Source: Paracyclopina nana
Taxonomy: Eukaryota > Arthropoda > Copepoda > Cyclopoida > Cyclopettidae
Length of the DNA: 64,000 nt
Direction of reading: 5' to 3'
Assembly: GCA_019096065.1 (NCBI GenBank)
Contig: JAGUCH010000001.1
Span: 8,184,001 to 8,248,000 of the forward strand
Made by a program: the position numbers and the translations under genes. The notes under the pieces are model-generated. The model ran no database searches and was not told the DNA's origin. It saw only the letters and a list, made by a program, of their open reading frames with translations. This document shows, in pieces, positions 55,223 to 64,000 of the stretch; positions within the stretch are counted from its first letter, which is position 1; the number at the start of each line of letters is the position of its first letter.

Positions 55223-58200
55223 ATGATCCTCGCGTTGCTTTTGCTTTTAGCATTATTGTATGTACCATGGTTCTACTTAACAAAAGTGAACAAGAAAAGG
55301 GATGAAGCTCCAGGTGAGATGAACATACCTAGCTATCAAAGACATTGAACACCAATTCCTGCGTTTAACAAAAAAGCGGTCATAGCCTAGAAGATTTGAC
55401 TGTTTCCAAGGCGACGATAATGCGTAATCCAATTTAGCATTAGAGGCAGCCAGATAGTACTTAAGTTTAATAACATTATGTACCTAACGTTTGCAGTACA
55501 AAGATTATAAATTGAGCTAAAATAGGGAGTTTTCTTTTCAGGGCCTTACCCTTATCCGTTTGTTGGAAACCTTCATCAGATCTTTAAGCATGAAAAAGTG
55601 GTTTTTAGAGCTCTTCACAATATGGCAGTCAAGTATGGTCCGGTTGTCACGCTTTGGTTTGGAGGCAAAAAACAAGTTGTTGTATCAGGAGTTGAAGAGT
55701 TGAAGGTGAGGAATCTCATAGCGGCGAAGATCACACTAGCATAAAAAACTTATCAATTCCCACTTCTTTATCTGCTTTATATTGAGCCTGACTCAAAGAA
55801 TTGTGGACGGACAATTATTAACTTTTCGCTATTATAAGCAATTTTTACAATGTGGTGTTCTTGTATTAAGGAAAGACAATCCTTGACGCCCTTTTCCTTA
55901 GGCAAATGACTAAATTAAAGAGAGCCTGAGCTAAACACCAAGAGATGGTGCTGATTCTCATACTATGTTAAAATTAATTCCTTATAGTTTTATTGTCAAA
56001 TATTATTCCTTAGTACGTAAATGACGGAGCCTTGAAATCATGTGTTTCCTCATGATAAGGAAAATGACTTGGATGAACGCCACGTGAGCGTACTTTGATA
56101 TAAAAATAATAACTTTTAGCTTTTTTAGGAAATGATGCATAACCCTGCTTTCGACGGAAGAAGCTGGCCGCAAAAGAAGCAAGTAATAGATGAAATCTAC
56201 ACGGGACAAACCTCAGACATAAACCCACGTAAATAATCTTTTTAGAAAATGTGCAGCCTTTATCAGGCTTGCTCATTAATAATAGTTATGCTAATCGCAA
56301 AAAATGCCGCATTTCTGTACCCGTCGACAACATTCCAAGTTCCTCTAACATTCAATTTAATAGGGTCTGATTTTTTTTTTAGATAATCTTGGGGTTCTAT
56401 TTGCCTCTGGTGAATGTTGGCAAGTTTTGAGAAGATTTTCGCTAAGATCCTTGAGAGATAATGGATTTGGGAAACAAGTTGCAGAAATGTATATCCTCGA
56501 AGAAGCTCAATATTTGATGGACTATTTAAGGTACAATATTAAAGGGAAATAACAGCACTTTACTTTAACCAGTTTGAATGAGGTACATTATTGGGGTATA
56601 CTGGTAAAAGGCACTTTTTGAAAAAGGCACAGCAATAAAAGGCACCATTATGATTTTGCACTCCCTGCAAAAGGCAACCATCTAAAGCATGAAATTGGTA
56701 ATTTGTTCAAAATTATTTTGGATAAAAACATTCTATGTATTTTTGTTCGATGAAGTTGGTTTTCCAATCAAATATTAACTTTAAGATTCCTAATTTCTTC
56801 GTTGGTATACTAACATGACAACTGCATTGTATGTCAGTAGCTGATGAGCAAAGTTAGCTTCACTCAAAACTGCAAGCTTTAGCTGCACCGCAATTCATCT
56901 ATATATAGGGAACCGTAAATCGTACCATATTTATCCTACCGGCAAGCTCATAAGATTTCAGACGGCTGATTGCTGACTTCGTAGCGCCGTCTGAATGAGC
57001 AAAATGCCTTATTTTCTTGATTATTTTTCGTAAGGTATAATTTTTACAAGCTTAAGTAGTGTCTAAGATTCAAATTGACCAATTATATTTACATCTCACT
57101 ATATTTAGAGAGCTATCTTTCCTGAAATTCCATCTTTTCCTCAAATTACAGGCTGGCCTTTGGGCTGGCTTACGGGCAAGCTAGAACACTAATTAAAAGT
57201 GTATCCAGATTGACCCATTACATTAAAGTGGCGTTTTTGTACGAGGGAGCTGGCTCTTTTTGACTTTTTAATATAGTTCACATCTGGCAGTTCATTTGTT
57301 AAACGTGTCAACTACGCGCGCGCACTGATGACGTCAAGCCGTCTGAACTCAGTGCCATCTAGTGCAGTCAGCTTGACTTCGGGTTCCTATAGTAGCTGAT
57401 CAATTTTAATTGCGGAGCAATTACAAACAGCAGCTGAAATTATGACAGTAATTGCGCTGCATCAGGACCAGCTGATCCAGGCTTTAGATCAGATCTTCAA
57501 ACGCTCCCCTTAAGCCTCACCCAATATTATGTATTTCTCTTAAATTGTTATTTAAGTCTCGGGTGCCAACACTGTAGCCCGGTTCCAATATCGAAAATCA
57601 GCATAATACGGTCACAGCTAGTTTGCACGCTCAGCTCAACCTTACTTAACTGGTTTGCTGTGCTATACTTTGCCCTAATGATATTCCTTGGTGGAACCAG
57701 GCTTGAGCCTGTATATTATATATCTATTCTACATGTAGGCAAAGAATCAAGGAGAATCCTGTGGTTACTAATTTGGATCAAATCTTCACCATGATGGCTT
57801 TAAACATTGTTTGGCAAATGGCAGCTGGAGAAAGATTCAATTTTGATGAAGAAGGAATGGTGCAACTCCTCACGTTTGAGCAAGACATCAATGAAACTTT
57901 CTGGTCAATCATTTTCAGCCCTTTGATAGTTATGCCATTTTTAAAACATCTCCCACCGATGAAAAATGTGGTGTCAAATGCAACGAGAAAAATGAAGAAG
58001 CTCCATAGCTTTTTCGATAAGACGATTGAGCAGCACCGAAACTCATTTGATGGCAACAACATAAGAGATGTGATAGATGCGTTCATTGCCCAAGAAGCCT
58101 CATCCACCAAATCAGCTCATTTTGACCAGGCCAATTTGAGAGTTCTTCTATCAGACTTGTTTTTGGCTGGATCAGAGACAACAGGCAAAACTATGGAATG

Positions 58201-58231
58201 GGCTTGCCTTTTCATGATTCTTTACCCCGAG
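55223..58231 (+). CDS. Cytochrome P450, CYP2-clan type, 5' portion only
   Basis: Exons 55223-55313, 55542-55705, 56129-56228, 56383-56530, 57739-58231 give 332 residues in frame. Present: the membrane anchor (MILALLLLLALLYVPWFYL), the proline-rich hinge GPYPYPFVGNLHQIF, the C-helix GECWQVLRRFSLRSLRD (W-x-x-x-R), and the I-helix oxygen-binding motif AGSETTGKTMEW. The exon ends YPE|GTAATG in phase 0. The remaining third (ExxR, PERF region and heme-binding FxxGxRxCxG) is not found in the 5.8 kb that follow. A nested MITE begins 23 bases after the donor, and a BEL/Pao element follows. Either the last exons lie beyond the window or the gene is broken. Most CYP2-clan enzymes are ER monooxygenases of hormones or xenobiotics. 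Confidence 0.83.
55852..56083. mobile_element. GTGGTGTTC-ended MITE, copy 2
   Basis: 232 bp in P450 intron 2, ending 46 bases before exon 3. Ends GTGGTGTTCTTGTATTAAGG and GGATGAACGCCAC form inverted repeats. Related to 48342-48547. Confidence 0.7.
57575..57703. mobile_element. CCCGGTTCCAA-ended element, short copy
   Basis: Ends TAGCCCGGTTCCAATA and GGTGGAACCAGGCT. The inside matches 59565-59724 in reverse (GAAAATCAGCATAATAC, CTCAGCTCAACCTTACT). It ends 35 bases before P450 exon 5 at 57739. Confidence 0.7.
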
Positions 58232-58253
58232 GTAATGATATTGTCTTCTTTTC

Positions 58254-58672
58254 GACGTTCTCACAATGCCGCAAAAAGCTAAGCAACGGTGCATAAGCTA
58301 AGCAAAAGCTCAACATTTTTAAAGCAAAGCAGCTGCATCTTTTAAATGTGGTGCGAAATTAAGCAACTAAGGCAAAGCAAACCAGTTATGTCGCTCAGCA
58401 CTTAAAAGGTGCAGCAGGTGTTGAGCGTTTGCCTACCTTTTTTACCTTTGCTTTGCTTTTTGCGGCATGGCCGTTCTCATATTGCCGGAAAAAGCTAAGC
58501 TAAGGTGAAAATAGCTAAGCTAAGGTAAAAATAGCTAAGCAAACGCTCAACATTTCAAGCAAAGTAGCTGCTTTTTGTGAATGTTGAGCGAAATAACCGG
58601 TATTCGTTGCATAATTTTTACCTTAGCTTAGCTTTTTCCGGCAATATGAGAACGGCCTAATGTGAGAACGTC
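58254..58672. mobile_element. GTTCTCA-ended element with a second copy nested inside
   Basis: Outer ends GACGTTCTCACAATGCCGC and TGTGAGAACGTC. The outer body carries AAAAAGCTAAGC arms. Its right arm is split by the 58469-58657 element. It begins 23 bases after the last P450 donor. Confidence 0.78.
58469..58657. mobile_element. Inner GGCCGTTCTCATA palindromic element
   Basis: 189 bp with perfect ends GGCCGTTCTCATATTGCCGG and its inverse. The body contains GCTAAGCTAAGG runs in both orientations. Its ends match elements at 52789 and 53198 in the GTTCTCATA core. Confidence 0.85.
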
Positions 58673-59497
58673 CATTTAGCGAAACCGAGCACATGGCGCT
58701 TACGTAAAAGAAACGAAAAAAGCACCAGAGAATAATCTGAATTGGGCTCTTTTACTAATTTGGAATGACGTATTCATGATAGAATGCGAAACGCAAAAAT
58801 TGCAAGAACTCTCGAAATAACATCTTTTTAAGGCTCCGAAGAAGATTGAAAACTCAACTAGCCTTTACACAAACAGAGCTAAAAAATATGCAAGAATATC
58901 AATTTGCAGGGAAAAAATCCTCTTTATAATTGAAGCGAAAATTCTTGACGAAATTACGTCTTTTAAAAATCGTTCAATTTGGCATCACATATTCAATTTA
59001 GGATCCCAATCACTTATTATTGCACAAGTCTTTCATGACCAATAAGGAAAGAGTCATCAGTTCAAAAGAGATATGATTTCTTTTTTAGATTTGCATGTTA
59101 CAGATCAGTTAGGATAAAATCAGTTAAATAAAACGTTCAACAAACTTTCACGACGATGCTTGACACAAATCGCTAGGTTCTTAAGAGTGACGCACTCAAT
59201 AAATCCATACCTCAATTAGCAAATTAATGCAACGCAGCATAGGATATTCATTATTGAATATTACTAAAAATTACCTTCATCGTCACTTCTAAGGCATATT
59301 CATTAACAAACTCGATACTTCCCATGAGAACCACGAACGCGTGTAATTTGGCACCAAGATAGAATCGAATCTTACGTTCCCTAGCAATCAGTCTCCGAAA
59401 AGTGGTTAATAACATATCCTTCATGATATAAAAAAGCGAGCATTATCCCGCTATTCGCTCAGCAAGCTACTATGAAGCCAACTAGTTAGGTAGTCAT
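58673..59497. other. Noncoding stretch after the P450 exons
   Basis: AT-rich. I looked for the next P450 exon (K-helix ExxR, heme loop) on the plus strand and saw none. No other gene or clear repeat. Confidence 0.5.
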
Positions 59498-59724
59498 TAG
59501 ACCGATTCTAGCAATGAAAATCAGTCATGAGACGTAACTTGACTTTTTAGCATGGTTCCAACAACAAAATATCTCGGTTCAAGCAAGGAATATCAGCATA
59601 GTGTAGTGCGGTAAACAAGTTCAGTCAGGTTGAGCTGAGCGCGCGAGCTAGCTGAGGCCTGACTATGATAGAAAGTCAAGTTACGTCTCCTGACTATGCT
59701 GATTTTCATGTTGGAACCGGGCTA
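59498..59724. mobile_element. CCCGGTTCCAAC-ended element, longer copy
   Basis: Left end TAGACCGATTCTAGCAATG and right end CATGTTGGAACCGGGCTA are imperfect inverted repeats. A second pair of arms (GAGACGTAACTTGACT with AGTCAAGTTACGTCTC) lies inside. Related in reverse to 57575-57703. Confidence 0.72.
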
Positions 59725-59769
59725 ATGCTAGTATTCCTTATTGGAACCAGGCTATTATTTTGTACCTAT

Positions 59770-59992
59770 TGTAAGACCGGGTACGCGGATTGCGAGACGC
59801 CGTCAACAAAAGCTGAGTCCGCGGAAAACAGACGTCAACTGTCAGTTTGCCGCGCCTATCTTTTATCAGTTACTTTCCGGATTTCATACGATACAGACAA
59901 TAAAGCGTCTTTATTGGAGTTCAGAGAGTTCTATTTCGAGTTCGAGAGGATTATCATCATCTTTATTCAGCATACATTCGTGATTAGTCACA
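59770..59992 (+). repeat. Probable 5' LTR of the BEL/Pao element
   Basis: Begins TGTAAGACCGGG and ends TTAGTCACA. It contains AATAAA at about 59899. Only one LTR is in view, so the boundaries are tentative. Confidence 0.55.
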
Positions 59993-59994
59993 TA

Positions 59995-60005
59995 TGGCGC
60001 CCAAC
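59995..60005 (+). other. Primer-binding site, tRNA-Lys type
   Basis: TGGCGCCCAAC matches the tRNA-Lys 3' end complement over 11 bases, the same primer class as the element at 41620. Confidence 0.75.
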
Positions 60006-60146
60006 TGACCGGATTCACGCGAGGAGAAACCGTCAATTGTTCAAAGCTAGCAGGAATTATCAATAAAGAAATTGAAAAGAGTACACTTCATATTGTGAAA
60101 GACTGCGAGTCTACACAGGTCAGAGGGCCTTGGTAGCCTAAGACTA

Positions 60147-63100
60147 ATGTCAGAACCGACAAGGAAGTCGAAACGGCTAAAAAAGAAGCCGGCTAGGTTC
60201 GAAGCGTACGTGATAGGAGCAAAAAGACCAGGAGCTTCACAAACACACATCGAAAAATCACCCAAAAGGCCGGACGACAGGTGGAATTTTGACGACACGG
60301 TGGTGGAGGACCCGAGGGTGATAAGGAGACAGGACTTAAATCCAGTAAGAGAAAGATCAACTGATTCTGAATCATCAACCGACGCGGAAAATATGGCAAA
60401 CATGAGCGCGCTAGCTAAGGACTTAATGAAGGTGGGACCCGATGTACTGCTCAGCAGATGGAATGTAGATGTGGCGGAATACTTCTCGGTAATTCAACAA
60501 ATGCGAAACGAGATTGAAACAACCGCGCCGTCCATCCTATTAAGAAGCGTACAACAAAGGGTAGGGAGGTTGCGTGAGAGCATGGCAGCGGAAGCGGCCA
60601 GGGTGATGGAATCAATGGACCAGGAAAAGAAGGATGACATCATGAAATTCAGGAAAGAAAAGGTCGACCCGGTTATGGCAGAGGCCAATACGGTGGAATA
60701 CCTGGCGGAGAAAGCATACAAGAAGCAATCGCAAAAGGAGTACAAACAGGCCATGGCGGAGAAGCTAAAGGCAGCGCAGGAGGAAAAAACAGCGCAACAA
60801 TCCGAAAGCAAGACAACGCAACCCCCAAGATCAACCACCAAAAACGCGCAAAAACCATCAACCTCAAATGACATCACAATGCTCAGTGACGACGAGGACG
60901 AGGACCTCATGGAGGTTGATTGGGAATACGAACACAAAATGGCAGTGAGAAACATCGCATCCTACGCAAAAGAAGCAGTGGGTCGCACAAAAGAAGAGCA
61001 AGCAGCCCTGGCAGCTGCAGCTCAAAAGAGCGAACAAGACCGAGAGCTGGCAGAGGAAAAAATCCGGGAGATGAAAAACCGGGGAGACTTTGTGGATATG
61101 CACGCAATGACAATGGGAAAGAAGGAAGCACAAAGCAACCTCAAATTCCTAAACCAGGGAATTTCCGGTAAAGGAAAAGGCAAAGGAAAAAATTCAAACC
61201 TACAATTCCAATTCCCACCCAGTTCGGCATCAACTCCAGGAAGCGGACTTGGACCAATAACACTAAGTGGGGACTTCTCCAACATCCTGCCAGGAACGCC
61301 AGGATGGGGGACAGACACGGGCAGTATGTCCAGAGAAGACTACAAGTCCAAGGTCACGCTTGAGGAAAGCTACTTGGCCAAAGACACGTTGCTAGATGAT
61401 TGGGATGGGTACGTGGCGGAAGAAGTAGATTGGACTGGACTATACAATGGGGAGAACCTGACAAAATATTACAACCAGAAAGCACCCCAAGAGATGGTCA
61501 GAGACCACATAAAAGGCTACTTTGACGGTGAAGACCCATCCAAATACAGGGCATTTAAGGAGCTAGTCCATGCGAAAATTGTGACCAAACGCACGCTAAA
61601 CTGGTTTGACAAAATGGTCACCCTGAAAGCCTGGACAGCAGGAAACGCACACAGACGGATTGCAAAATATGCCTGCAGCTACAAGGGCCTAGTAAAAGCC
61701 CTAAAAACCCTGGACAATCAGTACGGCAGCCACCACGGAGAGGCAGCAGAGCAACTATCAAAGCAAGTCCTGCACTTGGCTAAGATGAAGCCAGTAGACC
61801 TCGCAGCACCAAACACAATTGAAGACATGGTGAACATGCTGGAAGAAATGGTGGATCTAAATGTCAGGGCGGGGTTGGAACCCAAGAACGGTGAAGATCA
61901 CCTGTTAGGCCTAATAAAAATGACCCAAGAAACAAAGCTAGACTATAACGCATTCAAAATCGCTAAGTTTCAAAGAAAAAACAGTCTGAGGCTGTTCTTC
62001 ACGTGGGCAAGGGAGAGAACCCAAGAGGGAGTCAGTGATCTCAAAGCCAAAAACACCAGAGAGGCGTTGAGGAGCGGGCTACCAACGACAATGAGTGCAC
62101 AATATCCAAGAAGGGCATCAGAAGGACAAGCAGTCAAGAGTCATGGTCAGAGATACAAAAAATTCTACACAAAGAAGGGAAACGAAGTCATGATGGCAGT
62201 GGACACGGACTTCGAGAGCACTGACTCTGAGGAAGAAGATGAAGACGACTGTGTGTTCTTAGCAGCACCAAGAGATCCATGCTTTGTCTGCGAAAGGAAA
62301 GGACATAAAGGATTGACATGCCCAGAATGGGATAAAACTCCAATGGTCCAAATCAAAAGCAAAATCAAAGAAGCGAAATTGTGCCCAAGATGCATAAAAG
62401 GCAGACACAAAGTGGAGGATTGCAGAAGCAAGGAAGCATGCGTGCAATGCGGCAGCGAGGAACATCACACGAAACTACACCCAAAAAAGGCAGACAGACG
62501 AGCCTCAGAAAGTGACGTGGCAGTAAGCATGCTGGCAAGAATAGAAGAACAATTAGCGAAACTGCCGTTACTAGAAAAAAGGCTCGAGGCCTTAGCATCG
62601 CAAAAAGAATCATGTGCAACAGTCGCAAGCAGTCCTGGTAATTGCAGCGACGAGGAACATGGAGGCGAAGACGTGATTGCACTCACAGCGGGGGACTCGA
62701 AATCATGGAGGACTCTGCCAATAGAAATATCGGCCACGGCATACTTTACAAACACCAGACAAATCAACATGGTGTTAGACGAAGGATCAAGCCTCACAAT
62801 AGTAGACCCAACGCTGGAGAAAGAACTGGGACTATTAGGCAAGAAAGAAATGCTTAAAGTCCACGTAGTCGGAGATAATCAAACTGTGAAAAGACTCTCC
62901 ACAACATCGAGAGTCTTTGTCATGGCAATTGGATCAAAAAAACAGTTTGAACTAAGGACTAAGACCTTTGGACTGCCAGCGGCAATTGAACCAGTCAACC
63001 CCAATGACATTAAGGAATCGTATAGCCAGATCAAGAAAATCAAATTCCCAAATCCAGTTGAGGGACCAGTGCGAATGCTGTTAGGATTCGACAATCTCCA

Positions 63101-64000
63101 CCTAATGAGAAGCATACAGGATATCTACGTGGAAAGTGGACCTCTGGTCAGGAAAACACCACTGGGATGGACCATGCTATATCACCCTAGAGCGGGAGGA
63201 TTCGAGGCTACAATGCTAATGGGGGACTGGGCACAATTCAACGTGAGCACAGCACTGAAGGAAAGCCAACTGCAGTTCATCCTGGACAGGAGCATTGGAA
63301 TAGAAGCACTCGGCATTGACAGAGATGAGACTAGACTAAAAAGGCTGACGCTGGCGGAGGAGACAGCGCAGAAGAAAATGCAAGAGAGCGTCACAAGAGA
63401 CGAAGACGGCCATTACGTTGTGGATGTCCCATGGATCGAAGAACAACCAGATCTGCCTAAAAACTGGGCGAAAGCAAAGGCAATTCAAAAGGGAATAGAC
63501 ATCACACACAAACAAGACCCGGAGGTGGAAGAAGCGGTAAAAGAAACTATGAAAGAGTACCTCGAGAAAGGAATAATAGAAGAAGTACCACTGGATGAAG
63601 TGGAAAACAGTTTTTTTCTGACATTCTTCTGCGTGCCAAAGAGAACGAGCATGACAACCAAATTCAGATTCGTATATAATGCGGCTCAAAAATTCGAGGG
63701 TGTCAGCATTAATGACAAACAATATACAGGTCCAAACTTCCTTGAGGATATCTACGACGTGTTGCTGAAGTTTTGCTTCGGAGATGTGGGAGTGGCAGCA
63801 GACATCGAAAAGATGTATCTGATGATTGGTGTCCCTGAAAAAGACAGAAAGTATCTGAGGATTTGGGTATTTGGAAAACCTTACCAATTCAAAAGGTGGC
63901 CATTTGGACTACGAGCAGCACCGTTGGTGGCAAACTTTGTGGTGAAATACCACCTCAACAAGTATGGATCAGATGAGCTCAAAGAACACATGCAAATATA
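60147..64000 (+). CDS. BEL/Pao Gag-Pol polyprotein (partial, no stop before window end)
   Basis: At least 1284 codons from ATG 60147. The N-terminal about 330 residues are charged and coiled-coil (Gag start); a Gag core of the DUF1759 type follows (SREDYKSKVTL... to about residue 640). There are two zinc-binding knuckles: CFVCERKGHKGLTC at residue 712, and CPRCIKGRHKVEDC with CVQCGSEEHH from 746. The aspartic protease has its active site in VLDEGSSLTIV (Asp 878); DEG instead of the common DSG is seen in this clade. The reverse transcriptase starts near residue 1150 (KFRFVYNAAQKFEGVSIND, ADIEKMYLMIGV with the first catalytic Asp, FKRWPFGLRAAP). The YVDD box, RNase H and integrase should follow outside the window. 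No envelope gene can be judged. Confidence 0.92.
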   Translation, partial: MSEPTRKSKRLKKKPARFEAYVIGAKRPGASQTHIEKSPKRPDDRWNFDDTVVEDPRVIRRQDLNPVRERSTDSESSTDAENMANMSALAKDLMKVGPDVLLSRWNVDVAEYFSVIQQMRNEIETTAPSILLRSVQQRVGRLRESMAAEAARVMESMDQEKKDDIMKFRKEKVDPVMAEANTVEYLAEKAYKKQSQKEYKQAMAEKLKAAQEEKTAQQSESKTTQPPRSTTKNAQKPSTSNDITMLSDDEDEDLMEVDWEYEHKMAVRNIASYAKEAVGRTKEEQAALAAAAQKSEQDRELAEEKIREMKNRGDFVDMHAMTMGKKEAQSNLKFLNQGISGKGKGKGKNSNLQFQFPPSSASTPGSGLGPITLSGDFSNILPGTPGWGTDTGSMSREDYKSKVTLEESYLAKDTLLDDWDGYVAEEVDWTGLYNGENLTKYYNQKAPQEMVRDHIKGYFDGEDPSKYRAFKELVHAKIVTKRTLNWFDKMVTLKAWTAGNAHRRIAKYACSYKGLVKALKTLDNQYGSHHGEAAEQLSKQVLHLAKMKPVDLAAPNTIEDMVNMLEEMVDLNVRAGLEPKNGEDHLLGLIKMTQETKLDYNAFKIAKFQRKNSLRLFFTWARERTQEGVSDLKAKNTREALRSGLPTTMSAQYPRRASEGQAVKSHGQRYKKFYTKKGNEVMMAVDTDFESTDSEEEDEDDCVFLAAPRDPCFVCERKGHKGLTCPEWDKTPMVQIKSKIKEAKLCPRCIKGRHKVEDCRSKEACVQCGSEEHHTKLHPKKADRRASESDVAVSMLARIEEQLAKLPLLEKRLEALASQKESCATVASSPGNCSDEEHGGEDVIALTAGDSKSWRTLPIEISATAYFTNTRQINMVLDEGSSLTIVDPTLEKELGLLGKKEMLKVHVVGDNQTVKRLSTTSRVFVMAIGSKKQFELRTKTFGLPAAIEPVNPNDIKESYSQIKKIKFPNPVEGPVRMLLGFDNLHLMRSIQDIYVESGPLVRKTPLGWTMLYHPRAGGFEATMLMGDWAQFNVSTALKESQLQFILDRSIGIEALGIDRDETRLKRLTLAEETAQKKMQESVTRDEDGHYVVDVPWIEEQPDLPKNWAKAKAIQKGIDITHKQDPEVEEAVKETMKEYLEKGIIEEVPLDEVENSFFLTFFCVPKRTSMTTKFRFVYNAAQKFEGVSINDKQYTGPNFLEDIYDVLLKFCFGDVGVAADIEKMYLMIGVPEKDRKYLRIWVFGKPYQFKRWPFGLRAAPLVANFVVKYHLNKYGSDELKEHMQI

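Larger units (their letters stand above)
59770..64000 (+). mobile_element. BEL/Pao LTR retrotransposon, 5' part, cut by the window edge
   Basis: Probable 5' LTR (59770-59992), a tRNA-Lys primer site (59995), and a continuous gag-pol frame from 60147 that is still open at 64000. It has no stop codon or frameshift, so it is probably young and possibly active. The 3' LTR is outside, so the LTR start (TGTAAGACC) is a guess from the usual TG...CA ends. Confidence 0.9.

Noticed and set aside
60047-63887. Long open frames on the minus strand and in other plus frames of the BEL/Pao region
   Set aside because: They are shadows of the A-rich, stop-poor gag-pol frame and lack motifs.
1-64000. tRNA, rRNA or other classical RNA genes
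   Set aside because: I scanned for A/B-box and T-arm patterns by eye and saw no convincing cloverleaf; the TGGCGCCCAAC sites are primer sites, not tRNA genes. A tRNAscan run would settle it.
59770-64000. Endogenous retrovirus of vertebrate type
   Set aside because: The zinc-knuckle pattern, DEG protease site and RT blocks are those of BEL/Pao; no envelope region is in view.

Overview
The window looks like an arthropod nuclear genome, most likely a crustacean or other pancrustacean. The reasons are many short GT-AG introns (57-70 bp) mixed with long ones, a cuticle-type secretory protein gene, arthropod-style CUB and LNR-like secreted proteins, a CYP2-clan P450, a BEL/Pao retrotransposon, and many short palindromic DNA transposons. 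No species is claimed. All exon structures were built by eye from reading frame, splice dinucleotides, phase and remembered family motifs; no alignment was run.

Layout. 1-9.8 kb: a basonuclin/disconnected-type zinc-finger gene (+; exons 2461-9141), with long flanking and intronic DNA in which I see no transposons. 10-21.5 kb: a secreted CUB-type protein (+; 11547-13540), an SLC17-type transporter (-; 13720-17422), three copies of one palindromic MITE, and 3.2 kb with no gene found. 21.5-26.6 kb: a gene whose C-terminal half is a degenerate ecdysteroid-kinase-like domain (+), with a SKA3-like kinetochore gene (-) nested in its large intron. 27.4-41.2 kb: a complete SZT2 gene (KICSTOR subunit, mTORC1 pathway) of ten exons and about 3448 residues (-), with a cuticle-type gene (+; 34140-35110) nested in one intron. 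41.6-44.8 kb: a recently inserted non-autonomous LTR retroelement with identical 246-bp LTRs, 5-bp target duplication, tRNA-Lys primer site, eight 74-bp tandem repeats and one ORF without reverse transcriptase. 45.3-51.9 kb: a complete calpain-5/6-type protease (+). 52-54.6 kb: MITEs, then a small membrane-anchored LNR-like protein (+). 55.2-58.2 kb: the first 332 residues of a P450 (+), whose heme-binding end is not found. 59.8-64 kb: the 5' LTR and gag-pol of a BEL/Pao element, open to the window edge.

The genes do not form a pathway; neighbours are unrelated, as is usual for an animal genome. The most interesting structure is the small LTR element. Its tandem array is bracketed by a strong splice donor just after the primer site and a strong acceptor before the ORF. 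The array would therefore remain only in unspliced genomic RNA, a plausible arrangement for a packaging or structural signal. The BEL/Pao element 15 kb away uses the same tRNA-Lys primer, but nothing here shows that the two depend on one another.
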